This document shows, piece by piece, positions 50,001 through 62,000 of a DNA stretch of 64,000 bases. The notes beneath the pieces were generated by a model. The model was not told the DNA's origin, made no database searches, and was given only the letters and a program-made list of their open reading frames with translations. Source of the stretch: Mimachlamys varia (lineage: Eukaryota; Mollusca; Bivalvia; Pectinida; Pectinidae); contig OX392529.1 of the NCBI GenBank assembly GCA_947623455.1, positions 60,035,186 to 60,099,185 of the forward strand, in the 5' to 3' direction. How positions within the stretch are numbered: position 1 is the stretch's first letter; each line of letters opens with the position of its first letter. The position numbers and the translations under genes are program-made.

Positions 50001-53000
50001 ACTTTTCCTACACCTGACTTTGTCTACACTTTTCCTACATCTGACTTTGTCTTCACTTTTCCTACACCTGACTTTGTCTACACTTTTCCTACTTCTGACT
50101 TTGTCTACACTTTTCCTACACCTGACTTTGTCTACACTTATCCTACACCTGACTTTGTCTACACTTTTCCTACATCTGACTTTGTCTTCACTTTTCCTAC
50201 ACCTGACTTTGTCTACACTTTTCCTACTTCTGACTTTGTCTACATTTTTCCTACACCTGACTTTGTCTACACTTTTCCTACATCTGACTTTGTCTACACT
50301 TTTCCTACTTCTGACTTTGTCTACACTTTTCCTACATCTGACTTTGTCTACACTTTTCCTACTTCTGACTTTGTCTACACTTTTCCTACATCTGACTTTG
50401 TCTACACTTTTCCTACTTCTGACTTTGTCTACACTTTTCCTACTTCTGACTTTGTCTACACTTTTCCTACTTCTGGCTTTGTCTACATGTTTCCTACACC
50501 TGACTTTGTCTACACTTTTCCTACATCTGACTTTGTCTACACTTTTCCTACTTCTGACTTTGTCTACACTTTTCCTACTTCTGACTTTGTCTACACTTTT
50601 CCTACTTCTGACTTTGTCTACACTTTTCCTACACCTGACTTTGTCTACACTTTTCCTACACCTGACATTGTCTACACTTTTCCTACATCTGACTTTGAAC
50701 CAGAAGTTTACTGACTGCTTTAATATATCTTACCTCTGACTTGGCCATTTTAGAAGGCGAGTGTTCCCCTTTTTCTTTGTCTACAGACTGTCGTTTCCCT
50801 CGACTGATCACCTGAATACTCTGAATCTCCTGGCTATTCTCCTGAGCATTTCGGTTAAAGCTGTAATTCAGAAGAATATTTTAACCATTCCTTTGAAATT
50901 TACCATAACCAAACATTAACCAGGAATTGCAGACAATACTTCTAGCCGGTATATATCAAGGATAATTGTTACCTTAATGATTGCATTGAAATTCTATTTA
51001 TAGTAACAGTGACCTCGTGAACACTTGTATGAAGTTTCATGCCATTCTATTGAGAAATACAGCCTGTAGAGCAGTGATGTTCATTTTTTTGTCCATTTTT
51101 ATTTAAAGTAGCAGTGACTTTGTTTTTGACCACAGCAGGTTGAAACACCATAAAATCAGGGCTTCAGTCTTATTGTGACACTGTATACTCCAGAAGTGGA
51201 ATTAATGGGATGTGGATTTTGAAAATGTCAAAAGATCTTTCGATCATTCTTGAACAATTGAACAAAAATGTCTGCACAATGTATTTTGCAATTGCAACTA
51301 TGCAATGTCGTTACGTGAAAAGTTGAAATAACTCAACAAAACCCATAATATATGTTAAATATTATAGCTTTACAAAGTACCATATCGATTTTTTAGGAAT
51401 TGAAGAAAATACAAAAAAGTTCTGACATTTTCTACATAAAGCCCAAAAATTGCATCAGAAATGAAGTTCCAAATGATCTATAACAATACTTCTCAAGAAA
51501 TAGCAGTAACAATCTATTTTCAACAAATCCAAGATGCCGCCTGTCAGCTATTTTTCTTTTCAAGATTTTTCCAAAAATGGACTATGCACAACTACCGGTA
51601 GGCACTAAGGGGAACCTAGATATGAAATTTGCTGATGATCCATCCAGTACTTGTCAAGCAATAATGGTAATAAGAATTATTTAAGGACGGACGCCAGGCG
51701 ATTTGAATAGCCAGCCACCTGATTTTCTTTGATTCCCCTATTGGACATCCCTCTTTCTCCATAGCCTAAATGTATTTACCCATTGGAGGAAGACCATGTT
51801 TGGTTTAAATCCTTACATTTTTTCAATAGGCTCCGCCCTTCTGACCACAGGTGGGACATATACCCTGTTGTGAAACATTATTAACACCAATAGTGTTTCA
51901 AGACCTTCTTGGACAAATTAAATCAATTGCCTTCCAATAACCAAGAAGATTTCTAAAAACCTACCACTTTTCTACATATTTGGCCCTAACCCTCTGCCAT
52001 TAAGAATAAATAACCTATGAAAGGATGCCCGTCAGTTGGTGTGATTTACACAACATGCTAAAGGAATTTGAAGCCCATCTTCAATTGTGGCGGTAATTAA
52101 CTCATAGCATACTATATAAAAGGACACCAACCTTTTACTGTATCATAAATAAAAGAATCAATATATAAACTGTGCCACATTACACACTGTTTACCTGTAC
52201 ATTATGTTTCACCTGATATTTTGTATGATACACCACATTGCGTTCTGTCCCTACGGCAGATCATGTATTGAAAACTTACTTTCTTTTGTTGCCACTGAAC
52301 TGCTGTCTAGGTTGGAACTGTCGATTATTATTCTGCATGTGAGGCTGTTGTTGGCGTGGTTGTGGTTGCCTGGGCTGTTGCTGTATGGGATGGTGAGGCT
52401 GTTGGTTTGGATGATTGTGCCTCTGGATCACCTGATGTGGTGGTGTTGGAGGCTGGAAGCGCTGCTGGTTACCTTGATTGCCATGATTACCCTGCTGGTT
52501 GGGATGGAACTGTTGTCTTGGACCACCGAGATGGGGAGGGCGTTGACCCTGATTCATGTGAGGAGGAAATTGAGTGCCACGTGGGTGCTGATGATTGATT
52601 CCAGGTGCTGCTGGTCCTGACTGTCGAGGTGGATTGTTGAACTGGTTCATGCCTGGTGGAGACTGAAATCTGTGCTGAGGTTGTTGATGTGGAGTTCCAT
52701 ACCGGTTATCCATGGGGCCAGGAAATGGGCCCTGGGGACGATGTTCAGGGTGCCCAGGGGTTGGTAATATACCCATCTGGGGGTGGTTCAAGGCTGGTGG
52801 TGCCCCCCTAGGGCCAGCGGGACCACCAGGAAACATGTTGGGAGGTCTATTGGGATGAGGGAATCCTTGCTGAGGTCGTGGCCCACCTGTTTGTGAAAAT
52901 ATAAACTTAAAAATACCCATACTGAAATACTTAACACAGAAGCAAGTGGGTTTGCAATGAAACATTTACCCTTTGTTATTACAAAGCAAATTGAAACAAG

Positions 53001-56000
53001 GACATATTTGTCAAGATCCCCTGCTCAATGCAAATATGTATAATACATGACATTAAAGTGGGTATAATGCATAAAAACAGCAGCCTCATTAAATATAGTA
53101 CGCAATATCAGCAGCAAGGAGTTCTGGTAAAAAGTCTACGAAGCAAATGTTTTTAAAACCAAACCATTCTTTCAAAAGATATCATGTGGAAACCAATCAG
53201 CCAATCAGGTCACAGCAGCCTCATTAAGTATGTGCGTTATATGCTGATAAAAAACTTGATTGAGGAGTTTTGGTAATAAGTCTACCAAGCAAGTTTCATC
53301 AAAATCCCTTCATTCTTTCAAAAGATATTGTGTGGAAAGCAATCAACCAATCAAGTCATAGCAGCCTCATTTAATATGCGTCGAATATGCCGATAATCGA
53401 ACTTGAGCAAGGGGGTTTGGTAATAAGTCTACCAAACAAGTTTTATCAAAATGCCGAAGTAAAAATACAGCGGGATTTTAGCAGAGTTTCAGAAGGATTT
53501 CAGTGGAGTTTACAGCAGGTTTTTAGCAAGGATATAGCACAGCTAAATAACCGGTGAACCCTGCTGAATCCCTGATCCACTCTTAACTCCAAACAAGAGG
53601 CCTACATTGCTCACCTGGTATCAATCTATGACTTGTAACCCTTAAGTCGTCTAAAATCTATTACTGCAAGATATTCAGAACATTTTAAGATTTAACATAT
53701 TTTACCCCTGTGACCTTACACGTCATTTTCATTTGCAAACTTTGTTTGGATTCATCCTAGGAAGGTATCAGCCAAAGATCAGGCATCTAGGTCTTTTAGT
53801 TTGTCAGACGAAGTCACCCAAAGGTTTTAACAGATTTGACCCCTGTGACCTTGAATAAAGGTTAGAGTCATTTCTTGTTACAAACTTTGTCAAGCTTCAT
53901 CCAAGGAACCTTTCAGCCAAATATTATGCTTCTAGGCCTTTTGGTATTTTTGAAGAAGTCGTTTGAAGGTTTTAACAGATTTGACCCCTGTGACCTTGAA
54001 TAAAGATCAAGGTTATTTATTTTCGCAAACTTTGTCGGGCCTCATCAAAGGAACCTGTCAGCCAAATATCATGCTTCTAGGGCTTTAGGTATTTCAGGAC
54101 AAGCCGTTTAAAAGTTTTAACAGATTTGACCCCTACAACCTTGGCTAGGGGTCAAGGTCTTTTCTTTTCGCAAACTTTGTCAGGCTTCATCAGAGGAGGC
54201 TGCCAGCCAAATATCATGTCTCTAGGCCTCTTGGTTAATCAGAAGAAGTTTTTTTTAAAGGTTTAAATAGATTTTACTTCTGTGACCTTGAATATAGGTC
54301 AATGTCCCTTCGGGCCAGGTGAGCTCAAAATAGTTGGTTTACTTCATAGTATCTACAGCAGATTTTCAGTATATGAAATATTTAAATGAGCTATACAGCG
54401 GGATTTCAGTGAACAATACAGTGGGATTTCAATGGATAATACATCAGGATTTGAGTATACAATACAGCAGGATTTCAGGAGACAATACAGCAGGATTTCA
54501 GCAGAAAATACATCAGTATTTCAGCAGTTATATAGCAGGATTTCAGCGAACAATACAGCAGGATTTCAGCTGTCATATAGGGGGATTTTAGTGGACAGTA
54601 CAAATAAAATGGATTTCAGCAGTTGTATAAATAGCAGAATTTCAGTGGACACTACAGCGGGATTTCAGTGGACATATAGCAGGATTTCAGCGGTCATTAT
54701 ACAGCAGGATTTTAGCAGACATGTTATTAGATGCATAAAAATGAGCAATATATGATTTCACAAGATTTAACTTCTCACATTTATTATATAATGACAAAAC
54801 TGGAAAAGACAAGGATCACTTCTGATCACCAGGATGATACTAACAGTCACAAACGTGGACCAGTTTGAATTTTGTATAAGACTATAACCAAGGTACTGTA
54901 TCTATCTATTCAGTAAAATATTGAAAGATAAAACGGATAAACACGATCAATAGTGAGGGCCATATTTATCAACATGACTTTTGTTGCGATTAACCGCCAA
55001 AGGGTTTTAATTAGATGTATGATTTTGCCTTAAATAGATATATTTCAAAGTTTGTGGTTTGCAAACTTTAATACGTCAGCCATATTGGATGTGATTTTCA
55101 CTTAACAGAGGGCGTGTGGTAAAGCAGTCTTTCTAATATGGTCTTTTTGGGGGGATTAATCCACAAGATGACATAAAATGAACATTATATGTAATGTAAT
55201 TATGTGCACTGCGCAAGTTTACAAAATAACCAAAGCATTTCTTGCTGAACTTAGAAAACAAGGTTTACTCAATACCTCATACATTGATGACTCATTGCTA
55301 CTGTGGGATAGTGTACAGAAAACAAACTTGATACAACTTTGTACTCAACTGTGTGCCACAACACAAGCCACTATTTAAGTAGTAGCTCAATGTAAAGGGC
55401 AAACCGTAGCAGCCTGGTGTACAGTTTGGTCGACTCTATTATAGCCAGTTTATACTCACAAATCTAAGATGGCCACCTGTTGGCCATATTGGTTTTCGAT
55501 CTGTTTGAAAATGGACCATACACAACTACGCACCAAGGGGAACCAACATTTAAAATTAAGATTGATCCATCTAGTATTTTCCAAGAAATAGCGATAACAA
55601 ACTCACAAATCTAAGATGGCCATCTGTCGGCAATATTGTTTATCGAGTATACGTATGTCAAATTAGATGGACCTACATATGAAATTTGAGCAATGTCTAT
55701 CAAGTTCTTCACAAGAAATAGCGACAACAAACTTTAATTTCAAAATCTAAGATGGCCACCTGTTGGCCATATTGGTTTTCGGTCTGTCTGAAAATGGACC
55801 ATACACAACTACGCACCAAGGGGAACCAACATTTAAAATTAAGATTGATCCATCTAGTATTTTCCAAGAAATAGCGATAACAAACTCACAAATCTAAGAT
55901 GGCCATCTGTCGGCAATATTGTTTATTGAGTATACGTATGTCAAACTAGATGGACCTACATATGAAATTTGAGCAATGTCTGTCAGGTTCTTCACAAGAA

Positions 56001-59000
56001 ATAGCGACAACAAACTTTAATTTCAAAATCAAAGATGGCCGCCTTTCAGCCATTTTGATATTCGGATCAGTCCAAAAATCAAAAAGGCACCAAGGGAAAC
56101 CTACATATGGATATGAGTAAGATCCATTAAATTATTCTCAAGAAATAGCAATAATAAGAATTGTATAAGGACGGACGGACCACAGACGCAGGGGGATTTG
56201 AATAGCCCATCATCTGATGATGGTGGGCTAAAAATGTTAAAATGAATGAATGTTAAAACCAAATTTTCTCAAAACTCCACAAACAACTTAGCCAGACTAA
56301 CTTGTAACATACCTGGAAATCCCGGGGCTGGCTGAGGAAAACTGCCCATGGGTTGGGACCTCGGCGGGTTGTCATGGACAGGGTAGGGAGGGCCTGGGGC
56401 CTGGGAAGGAGGTGGCCAGGCTCGGTCCTGAAACACAATGTCACCATTCAGAAAATGAGCAACTTATTCCAGTTCAATTAATAAAAATGAACAACAAGAG
56501 GCCCATGGGCCTTAACGGCCACCTGTGTTTTGATGTACATTTGTAAGTACCAATAACTGCATATCTTGGTCTGGAGAAGAACATTGTTGAAAGGTAAGCC
56601 AATTTGATCCTTTTGACCCCTCCCCACTGCCTCAATCTGTATAGTTTTGAATCTCTACCTCTCATGAATGTTTCCAACCAATTACTGTTGATGAACTACC
56701 TGTGAGTGGTCAGTTACTGCCCGATACTGGGTTAGAAGGTGTTGATGACCTACCTGTGAGTGGTCAGTTACTGACCGATACTGGGTTGGAAGGTGTTGAT
56801 GACCTACCTGTGAGTGTTCAGTTACTGACCGATACTGGGTTGGAAGGTGTTGATGACCTACCTGTGAGTGGTCAGTTACTGACCGATACTGGGTTAGAAG
56901 GTGTTGATGACCTACCTGTGAGTGGTCAGTTACTGACCGATACTGGGTTGGAAGGTGTTGATGACCTACCTGTGAGTGGTCAGTTACTGCCCGATACTGG
57001 GTTGGAAGGTGTTGATGACCTATCTGTGAGTGGTCAGTTACTGACCGATAATTGGTTGGAAGGTGTTGATGACCTACCTGTGAGTGGTCAGTTACTGACC
57101 CATAGTGGGTTGGAAGGTGTTGATGACCCACCTGTGAGTGGTCAGTTACTGACCGATACTGGGTTGGAAGGTGTTGATGACCTACCTGTGAGTGGTCAGT
57201 TACTGACCGATACTGGGTTGGAAGGTGTTGATGACCTACCTGTGAGTGTTCAGTTACTGACCGATACTGGGTTGGAAGGTGTTGATGACCTACCTGTGAG
57301 TGGTCAGTAACTGACCGATACTGGGTTGGAAGGTGTTGATGACCTACCTGTGAGTGGTCAGTTACTGAGCGATACTTGGTTGGAAGGTGTTGATGACCTA
57401 CCTGTGAGTGGTCAGTAACTGAGCGATACTTGGTTGGAAGGTGTTGATGACCTACCTGTGAGTGGTCAGTTACTGACCGATACTGGGTTGGAAGGTGTTG
57501 ATGACCTACCTGTGAGTGGTCAATTACTGACCGATACTGGGTTGGAAGGTGTTGATGACCTACCTGTGAGTGGTCAGTAACTGACCGATACTGGGTTGGA
57601 AGGTGTTGATGACCTACCTGTGAGTGGTCAGTTACTGACCGATACTGGGTTGGAAGGTGTTGATGACCTACCTGTGAGTGGTCAGTAACTGACCGATACT
57701 GGGTTGAAAGGTGTTGATGACCTACCTGTGAGTGGTCAGTTACTGACCGATACTGGGTTGGAAGGTGTTGATGACCTACCTGTGAGTGGTCAGTTACTGA
57801 CCGATACTGGGTTGGAAGGTGTTGATGACCTACCTGTGAGTGGTCAGTAACTGACCGATACTGGGTTGGAAGGTGTTGATGACCTACCTGTGAGTGGTCA
57901 GTTACTGAGCGATACTGGGTTGGAAGGTGTTGATGACCTACCTGTGAGTGTTGGTGGTTCTGGGGCCGGCTAGTGGGTCCTGGGTATGGCCCAGGCATCT
58001 GTGGTCCAGGATGAGGCATGCCTGTCCCTACAGAAGAAGGGGGCCGGTCTTGCTGGGGCTGAGCAGGACCTCGGAAGTGGGGGTTGATGAGGATCTTGCG
58101 GGGCTGTGGCTGCACTGTCTTGGGTTTATCCAACCCTGCCAGTGTAAATAAGCTTGGAACAGATGACTTAGACGTCAGAGGTACTGGTCTTGTATGACCT
58201 TGTAGACTTTCACTCACATCAATGCTCATCTTCGATGGACCATAACTAGAACGAGATGACGGAACTTCATTCGGATGACTTTGTGATGGAGGTACATGGC
58301 TGAGATGACTTTGCATGTGACCAGGATGCATCGGATTTCGGTTCTGGAACAGTCCTTGTCCCATGTTTGGTAGCATGTGACCTTGACTTTGGGGTGGGAA
58401 GTTTGGTGGCTGGTTGTACATCTGTCCTTGGTATTGCTGGGGTTGTTGTGGACCAAAGTTTTGACCTTGACCTTGGTATGGAGGAAATCGCCCCGATTGT
58501 GCCATATGCCCACCCCGCCCACCACGACCTCGTCCTCTTCCGCGACCTCTCTTGCCACCAGACACAAGGAATTCATCAATCTGAGCCTGCTGCTCTTCTG
58601 AAATCTCTGTCAATTAAGTAAATATGAATAATTTTCTAAGCTTTTTTTTCTATCAACAATAGACTTTATTATACAACTACATGAACTAAGTTTACTATTA
58701 ACCTCAAATCGGTGAAAAGTAAATGTGAAGTAATTTGACCTTTCAAAATGCAGTACCAGTGTAGCATGGTATTTTTGTATCACTTGAGATCTCATCTCAG
58801 GTGTCCTAAAAAGGCCATTAATATGATATGATTCCCATCGAGGACATACAGTACAGCTTTACTTTATAATTTGTATAACAGGAAAGAGTGTTTCCTAATT
58901 AGGAGATTGAATCAGTGACCCTACTTACTCCCAGAGAGGACAGGTAGACTTGATATCTATTTGTACAATAAGAAAGAGATATAGTAGTGTGTTTCCTTTC

Positions 59001-62000
59001 AAGATGATTGAACAGGGGTAGTTTCCCAGAATGTAGTCACATCGACAGCACAATCACATCACATCAACATTGTCTTGCATTATTGACACGAATTTCAGGT
59101 TGTACGCCTTGATCTGTCAAGCGAAACTAGAGATAATGAGCTTGTTGGTCACCTGATCTCACTTTAGTACAAAGACTCCCCAATCTAACCTTGCCTGCTT
59201 ACTATCTTATGTAACGTCCGCTGGTTACCTACCTAAAGTATCGCTATTATGACTCCCGTATGGGTTTCGTAATCCTGACTGTTGTCAATATATAGCAGTA
59301 AAAAGGTAAACCATCAAGGTCATGGACAATATCAGCAATTACCTAGTGTGTCTGGAATAGCATCAATGTCTCTGGGTTTGGCTTTCACTGTTGTCGTGGT
59401 GACAATCTTGGCACGCTCCGACTTGAAGCGTCCTCTTCCCGATTCTGAATCGTCACTTTCGCTGTCACTCTCACTCTCCTGCTCTTCTTCTGCAGCTTCC
59501 ACCTGGGAATTCTGACAAGCAAGCACACTGAGTAGTCAACACCCTGACAAGCAAGCACACTGAGTAGTCAACACCCTGACAAGCAAGCACACTGAGTAGT
59601 CAACATCCTGACAAGCAAGCACACTGAGTAGTCAACACCCTGACAAGCAAGCACACTGAGTAGTCAACACCCTGACAAGCAAGCACACTGAGTAGTCAAC
59701 ACCCTGACAAGCAAGCACACTGAGTAGTCAACACCCTGACAACAAGGTCTTTATACTACTTATAAACATCCTGAAAACAAGGTCTTCATACTACTTCTAA
59801 ACACCCTGACAACAAGGTCTTCATACTACTTCTAACCACCCTGACAACAAGGTCTTCATACTACTTCTAAACACCCTGACAACAAGGTCTTCATACTACT
59901 TCTAAACACCCTGACAACAAGGTCTTCATACTACTTCTGAACACCCTGATAAGGTCTTAATACTACTTCTGCACCCCGGCTAACAAAAGTCTTCATACTA
60001 CTTCTGAACACCCTGACAACAAGGTCTTCATACTACTTCTAAACACCCTGACAACAAGGTCTTCATACTACTTCTGAACACCCTGACAACAAGGTCTTTA
60101 TACTACTTCTCAACACCCTGATAACAAGGTCTTCATACTACTTCTTAACACCCTGACAACAAGGTCTTTATACTACTTCTCAACACCCTGACAACAAGGT
60201 CTTCATACTACTTCTCAACACCCTGACAACAAGGTCTTGATACTACTTCTCAACACCCTGACAACAAGGTCTTCATACTACTTCTGAACAACTCGATAAC
60301 AAGGTACTGAAGGATCATGTGTCAATTTGCTCAACAGCTGAACTAGTACAAATGTAAATACCGAAAATAGTTCTGACCAGTCTGAGGCCATTGTGGTGAT
60401 CATCAGATCATGTATTTGTAATTAACCCAAGCAGAGTTGTCAGGGCCTTTTGAGGAACAAGTGTGACCAGTTGTGCTAAAATGTAACCTAAAGAAGCTTG
60501 TGATTAAGGGCTTTTCCAGTAAAACATCTATCCCGACCCAGGACTCCAGGTTATGTTAAGGGGTACCACTCATGGAATTTATCAAATAAATTAAATAGAA
60601 GCAACAGGAGAGAAATCCAACTCTAGGTAGAAGTGATTTTTTGAGGGTCCTGGGGTCACGTAGATGCATCAACCCTAAGCTTAAAAGAACAAGTAAGAAT
60701 AATATTAATGAAAAACTTAAAGATCAATAAATAGCAGAAGAAATCAGAAATCTCTGATATTCCTCTTCTTTGGCCACCCTTTATCAATACATCATTGTGG
60801 TATCCACATCAATTCATTTAACAAGAGGCCCAATGGGCCTGCATCACTCACCTGGTATCAATCTCTGACTTATATTATAGTGTAACCCTAAAGCCCCCTA
60901 AAATCTTTTAATTTAAGACATTTAGAAGAACATCTTAAGATTTAAACATATTTTACCCCTGTGACCTTATAAGACAACATCATTTTCATTTTCAAATTTT
61001 GTTTGGCTTCATCCCAGGACGCTACCAGCCAAATATCATGTCTCTAGGCAAATCAAGATCAAGGTCATTTCTTTTTGCAAACTTTGTCAGGCTTCATCCA
61101 AGAAACCTTTCAGCCAAATGTCATGCTTCTAGGGCTTTTGGTACTTCAGAAGAAGTCGTTTGAATGTTTTAACAGATTTGACCCCTGTGACCTTGAATAT
61201 AGGTCAAGGTCATTTCTTTTCGCAAACTTTGTCAGGCTTCATCCAAGGAACCTTCCACCCAAATATCATGCTTCTAGGGCTTTAGGTATTTCAGAAGAAG
61301 TCTTTTGAAGGTTTTAACAGATTTGACTCCTGTGACCTTGAATATAAGTCAAGGTCATTTCTTTTCGCAAACTTTGTCGAGCTTCACCCAAGGAACATTT
61401 CAGCCAAATACCATGCTTCTAGGGCTTTTGGTATTTCAGGTGAAGTCGTTTAAATGTTTCAAAAGATTTGACCCCTGTGACATTGAATATAGGTCAAGGT
61501 CATTTCTTTTCGCAAACTTTGTCCGGCTTCATCCAAGGAACCTTTCAGCCAAATATCATGCTTCTAGGGCTTTTGGTATTTCAGAAGAAGTCACCCAAAG
61601 GTTTTAACAGATTTGACTCCTGTGACCTTGAATATCGGTCAAGGTCATTTCTTTCCGCAAACTTTGTCCGGCTTCATCCAAGGAACCTTTCAGCCAAATA
61701 TCATGCTTCTAGGACTTTTGGTATTTCAGGAGAAGTCGTTTAAAGGTTTTAACAGATTTGACCCCTGTGATCTTGAATATGGGTCAAGGTCATTTCTTTT
61801 CGCAAACTTTGTCCAGCTTCATCAAAGGAACCTTTCAGCCAAATATCATGCTTCTAGGGCTTTTGGTATTTCAAAAGAAGTCATTCGAAGGTTTTAACAG
61901 ATTTGACCCCTGTGACCTTGAATATAAGTCAAGGTCATTTCTTTTCGCAAACTTTGTCGGGCTTCATCCAAGAAACATTTCAGCCAAATGTTATGCTTCT

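Noticed and set aside
49869..50739. Two overlapping + strand frames of 281 and 266 codons
   Set aside because: They are translations of the 27-bp array ([18 protein letters not shown]). The real exons nearby are on the - strand.
56702..57310. + strand frame of 202 codons ([18 protein letters not shown])
   Set aside because: Opposite strand of the RBM33 54-bp array. Some units carry TAA in this frame, and no start or splice context is seen.
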